The notes under the pieces: model-generated
What the model was told of the DNA's origin: nothing
Seen by the model: the letters and a program-made list of their open reading frames with translations, nothing else
The model's database searches: none
Assembly: GCF_001722335.1 (NCBI RefSeq)
Contig: NZ_MIHA01000019.1
Coordinates: 1 to 64,000 of the forward strand
DNA: 64,000 nucleotides
Origin: Mycolicibacterium flavescens
Lineage (GTDB): Bacteria > Actinomycetota > Actinomycetes > Mycobacteriales > Mycobacteriaceae
Direction of reading: 5' to 3'
Position numbers and translations under genes: made by a program
In this document: positions 16,945-25,104 of the stretch, one piece after another
Position numbering within the stretch: position 1 is the first letter of the stretch
Layout of the letters: each line of letters starts with the position of its first letter

Positions 16945-17717
16945 TCGGCGTCATCGGGGGAAGCGGCTTCTACAGCTTCTTCGGCGCCGACGCGCGCAGC
17001 CACACCGTCGAGACCCCCTACGGCGCGCCGAGCGCGGCGATCACCGTCGGCACCGTCGGTGAGCACGAGGTCGCCTTCCTGCCCCGCCACGGCGTGGACC
17101 ACGAGTTCTCCCCGCACACCGTGCCGTACCGGGCCAACATGTGGGCGCTGCGCGCGCTCGGTGTGCGCCGCGTCTTCGGACCGTGCGCGGTCGGCAGCCT
17201 GACCCCCGACCTCGGTCCGGGGTCGACGGTCGTGCCGGATCAACTCGTCGACCGCACCCGCGGCCGCGCCGACACCTACTTCGACTCCGGCGGCATCCAC
17301 GTCGGGTTCGCCGACCCGTACTGCCCGACCCTGCGCGCGGCGGTCACCGGTCTGCCCGACGTCGTCGACGGCGCGACGATGGTGGTGGTGCAGGGTCCGC
17401 GGTTCTCCACCCGCGCGGAGAGCCGCTGGTTCGCCGATCAGGGGTTCACGCTGGTCAACATGACCGGATACCCCGAGGCTGTGCTCGCCCGTGAGCTCGA
17501 GATGTGCTATGCGGCAATCGCTTTGGTGACCGATGTGGACGCGGGGATCGACAGCGGAACCGCGGTGCGCGCGGTCGACGTCTTCGCCGAGTTCGAACGC
17601 AACCTGGTGCCGTTCCGCAAACTCGTGCACGACGCGATCAACCGCGTCGCGCTCGAGCGGACCTGTGAGCACTGCCTGGCCCACACGGGCGTATCGCTGC
17701 CGTTCGATCTGCCGTGA
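16941..17717 (+). CDS. mtnP: S-methyl-5'-thioadenosine phosphorylase (PNP family)
   Basis: A 258-residue purine nucleoside phosphorylase-type enzyme. The phosphate-binding N-terminus [16 protein letters not shown], the HGVDHEFSPH segment and the base/ribose site FTLVNMTGYPEAVLARELEMCYA are those of methylthioadenosine phosphorylase, which splits MTA to adenine and methylthioribose-1-phosphate. Gene Rv0535 at this place in M. tuberculosis was named pnp but behaves as an MTA phosphorylase. TTG start at 16941, overlapped with the upstream small gene, and a GTGA overlap with the following epimerase gene. Confidence 0.9.
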   Translation: MIGVIGGSGFYSFFGADARSHTVETPYGAPSAAITVGTVGEHEVAFLPRHGVDHEFSPHTVPYRANMWALRALGVRRVFGPCAVGSLTPDLGPGSTVVPDQLVDRTRGRADTYFDSGGIHVGFADPYCPTLRAAVTGLPDVVDGATMVVVQGPRFSTRAESRWFADQGFTLVNMTGYPEAVLARELEMCYAAIALVTDVDAGIDSGTAVRAVDVFAEFERNLVPFRKLVHDAINRVALERTCEHCLAHTGVSLPFDLP

Positions 17718-18745
17718 AAATCCTGCTGACCGGTGCCGCGGGCTTCATCGGGGGCCGGGTCTGGTCCGCGTTGCGCGACGCCGGTCACGAGGTCGTCGGG
17801 GTCGACGCGATGCTGCCCGCCGCGCACGGTCCCGGCGCGCAGGTGCCCTCTGACTGCCGGACGCTCGACATCCGCGACGCCTCGGCGCTGGCCCCGCTGC
17901 TCGACGGCGTTGACGCGGTGTGCCATCAGGCCGCGATGGTCGGGGCGGGGGTCAACGCCGCCGACGCCCCGGCCTACGGCTCGCACAACGACTTCGGGAC
18001 GACGGTGCTGCTGGCCGAGATGTTCGCCGCCGGTGTCGGGCGACTGGTGCTGGCGTCGTCGATGGTGGTCTACGGGCAGGGCCGCTACGACTGCCCCGAG
18101 CACGGGCCCGTCGAACCCGCGCCGCGGACCCGCGCCGATCTGGACGCCGGGGTCTTCGAGCACCGCTGTCCGCAGTGCGGCTCACTTGTCGAATGGCGAC
18201 TCGTCGACGAGGACGCGCCGCTGCGCCCGCGCAGCCTGTACGCGGCGAGCAAGACCGCGCAGGAGCACTACGCGCTGGCGTGGGCGGAGGCGACGGGCGG
18301 CACGGTCACCGCGCTGCGCTACCACAACGTCTACGGCCCCTACATGCCGCGCGACACACCGTACTCGGGGGTGGCGGCGATCTTCCGCTCTGAACTCGAG
18401 TCCGGCGATGTGCCAAGGGTTTTCGAGGATGGCGGGCAGATGCGCGACTTCGTCCACGTCGACGACGTCGCCGCGGCCAACGTCGCGGCGGTGCAGTCGG
18501 GTCCCGACGGGTTCGCCGCGTTCAACGTCTGCTCGGGTCGGCCGATCTCGATCATGGAGGTCGCCGCCGAGCTGTGTGAGGCCCGCGGGGAGGCACCGCC
18601 GGTCGTGACCGGGCAGTACCGCAGCGGCGACGTCCGCCACATCGTCGCCGACCCGGCCCGAGCGGCCGACGTGCTGGGCTTCCGGGCGGCCGTCGACCCG
18701 CGCGACGGTCTGCGCGAGTTCGCTTTCGCGCCGCTGCGCACCTGA
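17714..18745 (+). CDS. galE3: NAD-dependent sugar epimerase/dehydratase (GalE3-like) with Cys/His knuckle
   Basis: A 343-residue extended SDR protein. The Rossmann motif TGAAGFIGG (6-14), the SSMVVYG strand (115-121) and YAASK (Y176, K180) give the catalytic triad of NDP-sugar epimerases or dehydratases. An insertion after the SS segment contains CPEH (C127, H130) and CPQC (C152, C155), resembling a zinc knuckle. That feature occurs in some NDP-glucose epimerase-like proteins but is absent from classic GalE. The NDP-sugar is unknown. GTG start; the gene is in an operon between mtnP and an alpha/beta hydrolase (TGATG overlap). Confidence 0.85.
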   Translation: MKILLTGAAGFIGGRVWSALRDAGHEVVGVDAMLPAAHGPGAQVPSDCRTLDIRDASALAPLLDGVDAVCHQAAMVGAGVNAADAPAYGSHNDFGTTVLLAEMFAAGVGRLVLASSMVVYGQGRYDCPEHGPVEPAPRTRADLDAGVFEHRCPQCGSLVEWRLVDEDAPLRPRSLYAASKTAQEHYALAWAEATGGTVTALRYHNVYGPYMPRDTPYSGVAAIFRSELESGDVPRVFEDGGQMRDFVHVDDVAAANVAAVQSGPDGFAAFNVCSGRPISIMEVAAELCEARGEAPPVVTGQYRSGDVRHIVADPARAADVLGFRAAVDPRDGLREFAFAPLRT

Positions 18746-19554
18746 TGCGGCGCGCGGTGGGCGTGCTCGTTATCGTCGCGCTCGTGGGGTTGGCACTGGT
18801 GTGGTCGCTGCAGCGACGGCTGATCTACTTCCCTGCGCCTGGGCCGCTGCCGCCTGCGGCCACCGCGCTGCCGGGCGGTCAGGACGTGAGCTTCCGCACC
18901 GACGACGGAATCGAGCTGGCCGGTTGGTATTTCGCGGTGCCCGGAGCCGAGGCCGCGGTGCTGGTGTGCCCCGGCAACGGCGGTGACCGCTCGATGCGGG
19001 TGCCGATCGCGGCGGCGCTGAACCGGATGGGGCTGTCGGTGCTGCTGTTCGACTACCGCGGCTACGGCGGCAATCCGGGCAGTCCGTCGGAGGAGGGCCT
19101 GGCCGCCGACGCCCGTGCCGCGCAGGCGTGGCTGGCCGCGCAGCCCGGCATCGAGCGGATCGGCTACTTCGGCGAATCCCTCGGTGCCGCAGTCGCTGTC
19201 GAGTTGGCGACCGAACGGCCCCCGCAGGCGCTCATCCTGCGGTCGCCGTTCACGTCGCTGCCCGACGTCGGCGCGACGCACTACCCGTGGTTGCCGGTCC
19301 GGTGGCTGCTGCGCGACCGGTACCCCTCGATCGACCGGATCGGCTCGCTGCGGGTGCCGCTCCTGGTGATCGCGGGGGACCGCGACGACATCGTGCCCGA
19401 GCCGATGAGCCGCCGGCTCTACGAGGCGGCCGACGAGCCCAAGCGGTATGTGCTGGTGCCCGGCGTCGGCCACAACGACCTCGAGTTGCTCGCCGGTGCG
19501 CAGGTGCTCGACGCGATCCGGGGGTTCGTGTCGGCCAGCGGTCTCACTTGGTGA
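18745..19554 (+). CDS. membrane-anchored alpha/beta hydrolase
   Basis: A 269-residue protein with an N-terminal signal-anchor helix (residues 3-21), then an alpha/beta hydrolase domain of the BEM46/ABHD13 type. The nucleophile is S145 in GESLG, acidic residues lie in IAGDRDDIVP, and the histidine is in GVGHNDLE; the oxyanion segment is VCPGNGGDR. It should act on an ester or thioester outside or at the membrane face. It overlaps the epimerase stop (TGATG) and ends ten bases before the nitronate monooxygenase gene. Confidence 0.82.
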   Translation: MRRAVGVLVIVALVGLALVWSLQRRLIYFPAPGPLPPAATALPGGQDVSFRTDDGIELAGWYFAVPGAEAAVLVCPGNGGDRSMRVPIAAALNRMGLSVLLFDYRGYGGNPGSPSEEGLAADARAAQAWLAAQPGIERIGYFGESLGAAVAVELATERPPQALILRSPFTSLPDVGATHYPWLPVRWLLRDRYPSIDRIGSLRVPLLVIAGDRDDIVPEPMSRRLYEAADEPKRYVLVPGVGHNDLELLAGAQVLDAIRGFVSASGLTW

Positions 19555-19564
19555 TACTGGTGCG

Positions 19565-20692
19565 GTGAAACCAGCCATTTGTGAGCAGTTCGGCATCGAC
19601 TTCCCCCTGTTCGCGTTCAGCCACTGCCGCGACGTGGTCGCCGCGGTGTCCAGCGCGGGTGGTTTCGGGGTGCTCGGCGGCACCGCGTACACCCCCGAGC
19701 AGCTCGACCAGGAGTTGTCCTGGATCGACGAGCACTGTTCTGGCAAGCCGTACGGCGTCGACCTGATCGTGCCCGCCAAGTTCGAGGGCAAGGGCGAGAA
19801 GCTGTCGACGTCGGATCTGGCCGGTCGCATCCCCGACGAGTACCGCGACTACGTGACCGAGCTGCTGGCCTCACACGACATCACGCTCGACGACACGCCG
19901 CGGCTCGGCAACGCCGCGCTGTCGGGTAACACCGGCCAGGAGTTGCTCGAGGTCGCGATGAGCCATCCGATCCGGCTGATCGCCAATGCGCTTGGCGTAC
20001 CGCCCGATTACATGATCGAGGCGGGTAAGCGCAACGGTGTGCCGGTCGCCGCGCTGGTCGGCGCCAAGGAGCACGCCGTCAAGCAGGTGCAGGCCGGCGT
20101 CGACCTGATCGTCGCGCAGGGCACCGAGGCCGGCGGGCACTGCGGTGAGGTCACGACGCTGGTGCTGGTGCCGGAGGTGCTCGAGGCGCTGGAGGCCATC
20201 GGCAGCCCGATCCCGGTGCTGGCGGCCGGCGGCATCGTGACGGGTAGGCAGATGGCCGCCGCGGTGGCGATGGGCGCCGCCGGCGCGTGGACGGGATCGG
20301 TGTGGTTGACCACCGAGGAGGCCGAGACCGCGCCGCACACCAAGCAGAAGTTCCTGGCCGCGTCCTCCCGCGACACTGTGCGCTCAGCGGGTCGCACCGG
20401 AAAGCCTGCGCGGCAGCTGGTTTCGGACTGGACGAATGCGTGGGCGCCGAACCCCGGCGGGCACAAGCCGCTGCCGCTGCCGTTGCAGTCGATGCTGGCC
20501 GAGCCGATCGTGCGTCGCATCGACGTGCTCGCCGCCCAAGGGCATGAGGGCGCGCAGGCGCTCGCGACCTACTTCGTCGGCCAGGGTGTCGGGCTGATGA
20601 ACAAGGTCAAACCGGCGCGCGAGGTGGTGCGCGAGTTCATCGAGGACTACGTCGCAGCGACCGAACGGCTGAGCAACTCCCTGCCGGACTGA
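19565..20692 (+). CDS. nitronate monooxygenase-like FMN enzyme
   Basis: A 375-residue TIM-barrel flavoprotein of the NMO/2-nitropropane dioxygenase family. The C-terminal phosphate-binding part GTEAGGHCGEV, then IPVLAAGGIVTGRQMAAAVAMGAAGAWTG, is the family hallmark for FMN binding. These enzymes oxidise alkyl nitronates such as propionate-3-nitronate, although many homologues are enoyl-reductase-like. GTG start 19565 is chosen, ten bases after the upstream gene. It ends against a long hairpin at 20699-20747 facing the convergent deazaflavin-type gene. Confidence 0.87.
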   Translation: MKPAICEQFGIDFPLFAFSHCRDVVAAVSSAGGFGVLGGTAYTPEQLDQELSWIDEHCSGKPYGVDLIVPAKFEGKGEKLSTSDLAGRIPDEYRDYVTELLASHDITLDDTPRLGNAALSGNTGQELLEVAMSHPIRLIANALGVPPDYMIEAGKRNGVPVAALVGAKEHAVKQVQAGVDLIVAQGTEAGGHCGEVTTLVLVPEVLEALEAIGSPIPVLAAGGIVTGRQMAAAVAMGAAGAWTGSVWLTTEEAETAPHTKQKFLAASSRDTVRSAGRTGKPARQLVSDWTNAWAPNPGGHKPLPLPLQSMLAEPIVRRIDVLAAQGHEGAQALATYFVGQGVGLMNKVKPAREVVREFIEDYVAATERLSNSLPD

Positions 20693-20698
20693 ACCTGC

Positions 20699-20747
20699 GA
20701 TTTCGGTGCCCTACTGGTCGCTCACCGACTGGTAGCGCACCGAAATC
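20699..20747. terminator. long inverted repeat between convergent NMO and Ddn-like genes
   Basis: Perfect 11-bp arms GATTTCGGTGC (20699-20709) and GCACCGAAATC (20737-20747) enclose an imperfect inner stem (CTACTGGTCG / CGACTGGTAG). It lies between two converging genes and probably terminates both. The outer GCGATTTCGG is shared with the hairpin at 35359. Confidence 0.6.
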
Positions 20748-21198
20748 ACCGGTCGGTAAAGGTGATCCGCACCGAGATCGGGTCGCTTTCCATCGCGCGC
20801 ATCGTGAGCGCGGTCGCCGAGCGGCCGAACCGGCCGGCGCCGCCGAAGCTGCGCGCCCGGGCCCGCACGTCGTCGTCGGGTTCGAATGTCGCGGTGCCGG
20901 TGCGCCATTCGTCGCCGATACGCACCCGCACCGCGGGGTTGGCGGCGATGTTGTGGGCCCACCCCGCGCGCATGCCGTGCTGCGAGATCACCCACACGCC
21001 GGTGTCGTCGGCGCGACCCGCGAGTGGCACCCGCCGGGGTTCACCGCTGCGGCGGCCGATGGTCTCCAGATCGACGACGAGTGAGGACCGCACCCCGATC
21101 CGCTCCAACGCGGCAACGACGGGATTCATCACCATCCGTCCCAGTTGTCGCTCCAGTTTGAACTTGCGCAGCGCCTTGTCCGCCGTCTTCGTTGCCAT
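20746..21198 (-). CDS. deazaflavin (F420)-dependent nitroreductase family protein
   Basis: A 150-residue split-barrel protein of the Ddn/Rv1558-type family. The pattern VDLETIGRRSGEPRRVPLAGR, then VWVISQHGMRAGWAHNIAANPAVRVRIG, is the F420-binding core. Such enzymes use reduced F420 to reduce quinones or nitro compounds. The start ATG 21198 follows a very strong GGAGGAGG. A perfect 18-bp palindrome sits 38-55 bases upstream of the start, so the gene is probably under repressor control. Confidence 0.82.
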   Translation of the reverse strand: MATKTADKALRKFKLERQLGRMVMNPVVAALERIGVRSSLVVDLETIGRRSGEPRRVPLAGRADDTGVWVISQHGMRAGWAHNIAANPAVRVRIGDEWRTGTATFEPDDDVRARARSFGGAGRFGRSATALTMRAMESDPISVRITFTDR

Positions 21199-21235
21199 CG
21201 CAACCTCCTCCGTGGGGTGAGGTCAACGACGTTAC

Positions 21236-21253
21236 TTGAGTGATCACTCAAGA
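21236..21253. promoter_or_regulatory. 18-bp perfect palindrome, TetR-type operator
   Basis: CTTGAGTGA/TCACTCAAG is a perfect palindrome located in the promoter region of the Ddn-like gene. The core TGAGTGATCACTCA is typical of TetR-family operators. No TetR gene is adjacent; the nearest in this window are 5.6 and 6.6 kb away. Identity of the binder is unknown. Confidence 0.7.
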
Positions 21254-21331
21254 ACAAGCTGACGGCGTCGACGAGAACTCGTGGTTGTGAAATTGCCTGG
21301 TCAGCGACCGGGAATGGCGCCAAGCAGCCCG

Positions 21332-22354
21332 TCAGTCGGCCGCGAGCGGCAACCGCACCTCGAACCGCGCGCCGGTGCCCAGGTTGCGCGCCGACAGCGT
21401 GCCGTGATGCGCCTGCACCAGGCCCGCGGCGATCGCCAGGCCCAGACCCGACCCGCTGGGCAGCGACGAGTCCGCGCGCGGCACCCGGTCGTTGGATCCG
21501 CGGTAGGCGACGTCGAACACCCGCGGCAGGTCCCCCTCGTCGATGCCGACACCGGTGTCGTCGACGCGCGCCCACGCGCCGTTCTCGTCGGCGCCCAGCG
21601 ACAGCGAGACCCGGCCGCCCTCCGGTGTGTGGGCGATCGCGTTGGCCACCAGGTTCGACAGCACCCGCACCAGCGCGCGGTCGCTGCCCAGCACCCGCAC
21701 CGGCGCGTCGGGCAACTGGGCGGTCAGCGTCACGCGTGCGCGTTCGGCGGTGATGCGGTGCGCGGTCAGCACGTCGTCGACCACCTCGTCGAGCGCCACC
21801 GAGTCGAACACCGGCTGTACCGCACCCGCGTTGATCTTCGACATCTCGAACAGGTCGTCGACCATCTCGGACAGCCGGACCGACTCCTGCTCAATGGTTT
21901 TCGCGTGCACGCGGACCTCGGCGTCGGGTACCACGCCGTCGGCGATGGCCTCGGACACCGCGCGGATTCCGGCCAGCGGCGTGCGCAGGTCGTGGCTGAC
22001 GAACGCCACGAGCTGGCGCCGCGAGTGTTCGGCCGCGCGTTCGGATTCGCGGATCTCCTGCTCCCACACCGTGCGCCGGGCCTGGTAGCGGGCCAGCATC
22101 ACCGCGGCGGGGATCGTCACGACCGACACGATCACCAACACGATCGCGGTCTGCTCGAACGTCTCGGTGATCATGAAGCGGCTGGCGCCCAGCACGCCGC
22201 TGAACGTCGCCAGCACCGGGATCAGCACCAGCGCGACCATGCTGACCGCCAGCGACCACGAGCGCGCCAGCCGGATCACCAGCGCCCCCGCGAGCACCAC
22301 CGGTACCGAGCACGCCAGCGCCAGCCCGACGATCTCCCACAGGTGGGCGGGCAC
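21332..22354 (-). CDS. sensor histidine kinase
   Basis: A 340-residue membrane kinase. Two or three N-terminal helices (about 5-28, 33-56, 68-88) with almost no extracytoplasmic loop suggest sensing within the membrane. The HisKA dimerisation domain carries H121 in [12 protein letters not shown]. The HATPase domain has the N-box ([18 protein letters not shown]), G1 ([19 protein letters not shown]) and G2 (SGSGLGLAI). GTG start overlaps the response regulator stop. It forms a two-component system with the upstream regulator; the stimulus is unknown. Confidence 0.9.
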   Translation of the reverse strand: MPAHLWEIVGLALACSVPVVLAGALVIRLARSWSLAVSMVALVLIPVLATFSGVLGASRFMITETFEQTAIVLVIVSVVTIPAAVMLARYQARRTVWEQEIRESERAAEHSRRQLVAFVSHDLRTPLAGIRAVSEAIADGVVPDAEVRVHAKTIEQESVRLSEMVDDLFEMSKINAGAVQPVFDSVALDEVVDDVLTAHRITAERARVTLTAQLPDAPVRVLGSDRALVRVLSNLVANAIAHTPEGGRVSLSLGADENGAWARVDDTGVGIDEGDLPRVFDVAYRGSNDRVPRADSSLPSGSGLGLAIAAGLVQAHHGTLSARNLGTGARFEVRLPLAAD

Positions 22355-23055
22355 TACGCGCTCTGCTCGTCCGCTGGGCGTTCCTCCCCGCGCCACAGAT
22401 AGCCGCGGCCCCACACTGTCTGAACCCGGTGGTGCGCACCGAGTTTGGAACGCAACCGTTTGACGTGCACGGTGACGGTGGACAGGTCCCCGAAGTCCCA
22501 CTGCCATACCCGCTTGAGCAGTTCCTCGCGGGTGAACACGGTGTCGGTGTGGGTGAGGAAGAACAGCAGCAAATCGAACTCGCGGTTGGTCAGCGACACC
22601 GGCGCACCCTGGATGGTCACCGTGCGCGACGCCGCCGACACGGTCAGCTCGCCGACGGTGATCTCCACGCCGGGCCGGCCCACGGGCGCCGGGGCGCGCC
22701 GCAGCACCGAACGCACCCGCAGAGCGAGTTCGCGGGGGCTGAACGGTTTGGTCAGGTAGTCGTCGGCACCGGCCTCCAGGCCCGCGATCCGGTCGTCCTC
22801 CTCGCCGAGCGCGGTCAACAGGATCACCGGCACCGCGTAGCCGCCGCGCCTGCGCAGCGTGCGGCACAGCGTCAGGCCGTCCGGGCCGGGCATCATCACG
22901 TCGAGCACCGCGACGTCGATGCGCTGCGAACCGAGCAGCCGCAGCGCCTCGGTGCCGTCGTTGGCGATCGCCACATCGAGCCCGTCGCGTTCGAGGTATC
23001 GACGCACCACATCGCGCACGACGGCGTCGTCGTCGGCGATCAGAACCCGCGTCAC
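22354..23055 (-). CDS. OmpR/PhoB-type response regulator
   Basis: A 233-residue regulator from GTG 23055. The receiver domain has acidic D8-D10, the phospho-acceptor D52 ([13 protein letters not shown]) and the TKPFSP lysine near 104. The winged-helix output domain has [12 protein letters not shown] and [14 protein letters not shown]...[11 protein letters not shown]. It is the first gene of the pair with the kinase at 21332. It is divergent from the glycosyltransferase, so the 100-bp gap at 23056-23156 holds both promoters. Confidence 0.92.
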   Translation of the reverse strand: MTRVLIADDDAVVRDVVRRYLERDGLDVAIANDGTEALRLLGSQRIDVAVLDVMMPGPDGLTLCRTLRRRGGYAVPVILLTALGEEDDRIAGLEAGADDYLTKPFSPRELALRVRSVLRRAPAPVGRPGVEITVGELTVSAASRTVTIQGAPVSLTNREFDLLLFFLTHTDTVFTREELLKRVWQWDFGDLSTVTVHVKRLRSKLGAHHRVQTVWGRGYLWRGEERPADEQSA

Positions 23056-23156
23056 CCCTCCACGGTAGCCGCGGGCCGCCGCTACCTGCGCCGATGTCAC
23101 GGATTCGTCATCGTTGCCCTGGCAGGGGCGCTGCGGCGGTGACTAGCCTCGGCTCC

Positions 23157-23813
23157 ATGTCCGACAGTCCGGTGACCGTGGTGCTGCCGTGTCTGAACGA
23201 GGAGGACTCGCTGCCCGGGGTGCTCGCGGCGATGCCGCCCGGATACCTGCCGCTGGTGGTCGACAACAACAGCACCGACGCGACCGCGCAGGTGGCGCGG
23301 CGGCACGGCGCCGCGGTGGTCACCGAGAAGCGCCCGGGTTACGGCGCCGCGGTGCACGCCGGGGTGGTGGCGACGACGACGGACCTCGTCGCGGTGCTCG
23401 ACGCCGACGGCTCACTGGATCCCGGTGACCTGCCGCGACTCGTCGGCGAACTCGACCGCGGCGCCGACATGGCGATCGGGCGGCGCCGCCCGGCCCGCGG
23501 GGTGCGGTGGCCGTGGCACGCCCGGCTCGGCACCGCCGCGGTGTGCTGGCGACTGCGCAGCCGGCACGGCCTGGCGGTGCACGACATCGCGCCGATGCGC
23601 GTCGCCCGCCGCGACGGCTTGCTGGCGCTCGGCGTGACCGACCGTCGCTCCGGGTACCCGCTGGAACTACTGGTCCGCGCGGCCGCCGCGGGCTGGCGGG
23701 TCGCCGAATGCGACGTGGACTACGGCCCCCGCACCGGAGGCCGCTCCAAGATCAGCGGATCGGTGCGGGGCAGCCTCACCGCGGCACTGGACTTCTGGCG
23801 GGTGATCTCGTGA
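23157..23813 (+). CDS. family 2 glycosyltransferase (Rv0539-like)
   Basis: A 218-residue GT2 enzyme. VVLPCLNEEDSLPGVL and VDNNSTDATAQVARRHG bind the nucleotide, and AVLDADGSLDPGDL holds the D82-A-D84 metal site. The C-terminal DVDYGPRTGGRSKISGS is typical of polyprenyl-phosphate sugar synthases (dolichyl-phosphate mannose synthase-like). No C-terminal membrane helices are present. It likely makes a lipid-linked sugar or modifies an acceptor at the inner face of the membrane. It overlaps the DUF2064 gene (GTGA), as in M. tuberculosis Rv0539-Rv0540. Confidence 0.85.
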   Translation: MSDSPVTVVLPCLNEEDSLPGVLAAMPPGYLPLVVDNNSTDATAQVARRHGAAVVTEKRPGYGAAVHAGVVATTTDLVAVLDADGSLDPGDLPRLVGELDRGADMAIGRRRPARGVRWPWHARLGTAAVCWRLRSRHGLAVHDIAPMRVARRDGLLALGVTDRRSGYPLELLVRAAAAGWRVAECDVDYGPRTGGRSKISGSVRGSLTAALDFWRVIS

Positions 23814-24466
23814 TCGCGGTGACGGCGTTGGTGGTGGCCAAGGCGCCGGTGCCGGGACTGGCCAAGACCCGGCTTGCCGTGTCGGTCGGTGAGCGCGCCG
23901 CCGCCGACATCGCCGCGGCCGCGCTGCTCGACACGCTCGACGCGGTGGCCGCCGCGCCGGTGCAGCACCGGGTGGTCGCGCTGACCGGCGACCTGAACCG
24001 GGCGTGCCGGGCCGACGAACTGCGCGAACGGCTCACCGCGTTCACCGTCGTCGCCCAGCGCGGCGACGATTTCGCTGCCCGGTTGGCCCACGCGCACGCC
24101 GACGCGTTCACCGGAATACCGGTGCTGCAGATCGGGATGGACACTCCTCAGGTCGGCGCCGAGCTGCTGGCCGGCTGTGCGCGGACGCTGATGGACGCCG
24201 ACGCGGTGCTCGGTCTCGCCGCCGACGGCGGATGGTGGATCCTCGGCGTCGCCCGCCCGGAGCTGGCCGACTGCCTGCGCGGCGTGCCGATGTCGCGGTC
24301 GGACACCGGCGCGCTGACCCGGAAAGCGCTGCAGGACAACGGAGCCACTGTTCTCCCGCTGCCTGAACTCGCCGACGTCGACACCATCGGCGACATCGCT
24401 GCCGTGCGCCGGATGTGCGCACCGGACAGCCGGTTCGCCCGCGCCACCGAGACGGTGCGGACCTGA
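23810..24466 (+). CDS. DUF2064 / glycosyltransferase A-fold protein (Rv0540-like)
   Basis: A 218-residue protein starting at GTG 23810. LVVAKAPVPGLAKTRLA resembles the nucleotide-binding start of nucleotidyl- and glycosyl-transferases (CofC/MobA-like), followed by LQIGMDTPQVGAELL and VLGLAADGGWWILGV. DUF2064 proteins are routinely found next to GT2 enzymes and are thought to be sugar or nucleotide transferases; activity unproven. The gene is translationally coupled on both sides. Confidence 0.8.
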   Translation: MIAVTALVVAKAPVPGLAKTRLAVSVGERAAADIAAAALLDTLDAVAAAPVQHRVVALTGDLNRACRADELRERLTAFTVVAQRGDDFAARLAHAHADAFTGIPVLQIGMDTPQVGAELLAGCARTLMDADAVLGLAADGGWWILGVARPELADCLRGVPMSRSDTGALTRKALQDNGATVLPLPELADVDTIGDIAAVRRMCAPDSRFARATETVRT

Positions 24467-25095
24467 TGCACGGCCATCTCTACGACCGCGCGCTCGACGG
24501 CGAAAGCTGTTGGATCCGCCACGACGACGGCGCGGTGCGCCACCTGCCGGTGCGCCGCTGGCTCGGAGGTGAGCACGCCGACGGCCGGTTCGACCGGGCG
24601 GTCATCGCGCTCTGCGACGGCCCGACCATCGATCTCGGTTGCGGGCCAGGGCGATTGGTCAGCGCACTGATCCGGCGCGGGATACCCGCGCTCGGTGTCG
24701 ACCAGTCGGCCGCGGCGGTGGCGTTGGCGCGCCGGGACGGGGCGCCGGTGCTGCACCGCGACGTGTTCGGGGACCTGCCCGCGACGGGGCGGTGGCAGAC
24801 GGTGCTGCTGGCCGACGGGAACGTCGGCCTGGGCGGGGACCCGCTGCGCGTTCTGCGCCGGGCCGCCGAGTTGCTGCGGCGCGGCGGCCGCTGCGTGGCC
24901 GAGTTCGAGTCGCGCGGGCACGGCATCCGGACCCGCTGGGTGCGGCTGGAGTCACCGGCAACCGTCGGCCCGTGGTTCCGGTGGGCGTCGGTCGGAATCG
25001 ACTGCGCCGCCGACATCGCCGCGGCCGCCGGACTGGACCTCACGCGGATCCACCCCGTCGGCGACCGGGTGGTGGCGAGCCTCACGGCCGCCTAG
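24466..25095 (+). CDS. class I SAM-dependent methyltransferase
   Basis: A 209-residue methyltransferase. TIDLGCGPGRLVSALI (residues 55-70) is the SAM-binding motif I, GVDQSAAAV the acidic loop and VLLADGNVGLGGDPLRVLRRAAELLRRGG the motif IV-VI region. It overlaps the DUF2064 stop (TGATG). The substrate is probably the product of the preceding glycosyltransferase and DUF2064 steps, which is inference from coupling only. Confidence 0.82.
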   Translation: MHGHLYDRALDGESCWIRHDDGAVRHLPVRRWLGGEHADGRFDRAVIALCDGPTIDLGCGPGRLVSALIRRGIPALGVDQSAAAVALARRDGAPVLHRDVFGDLPATGRWQTVLLADGNVGLGGDPLRVLRRAAELLRRGGRCVAEFESRGHGIRTRWVRLESPATVGPWFRWASVGIDCAADIAAAAGLDLTRIHPVGDRVVASLTAA

Positions 25096-25104
25096 TGCCA
25101 CCGG

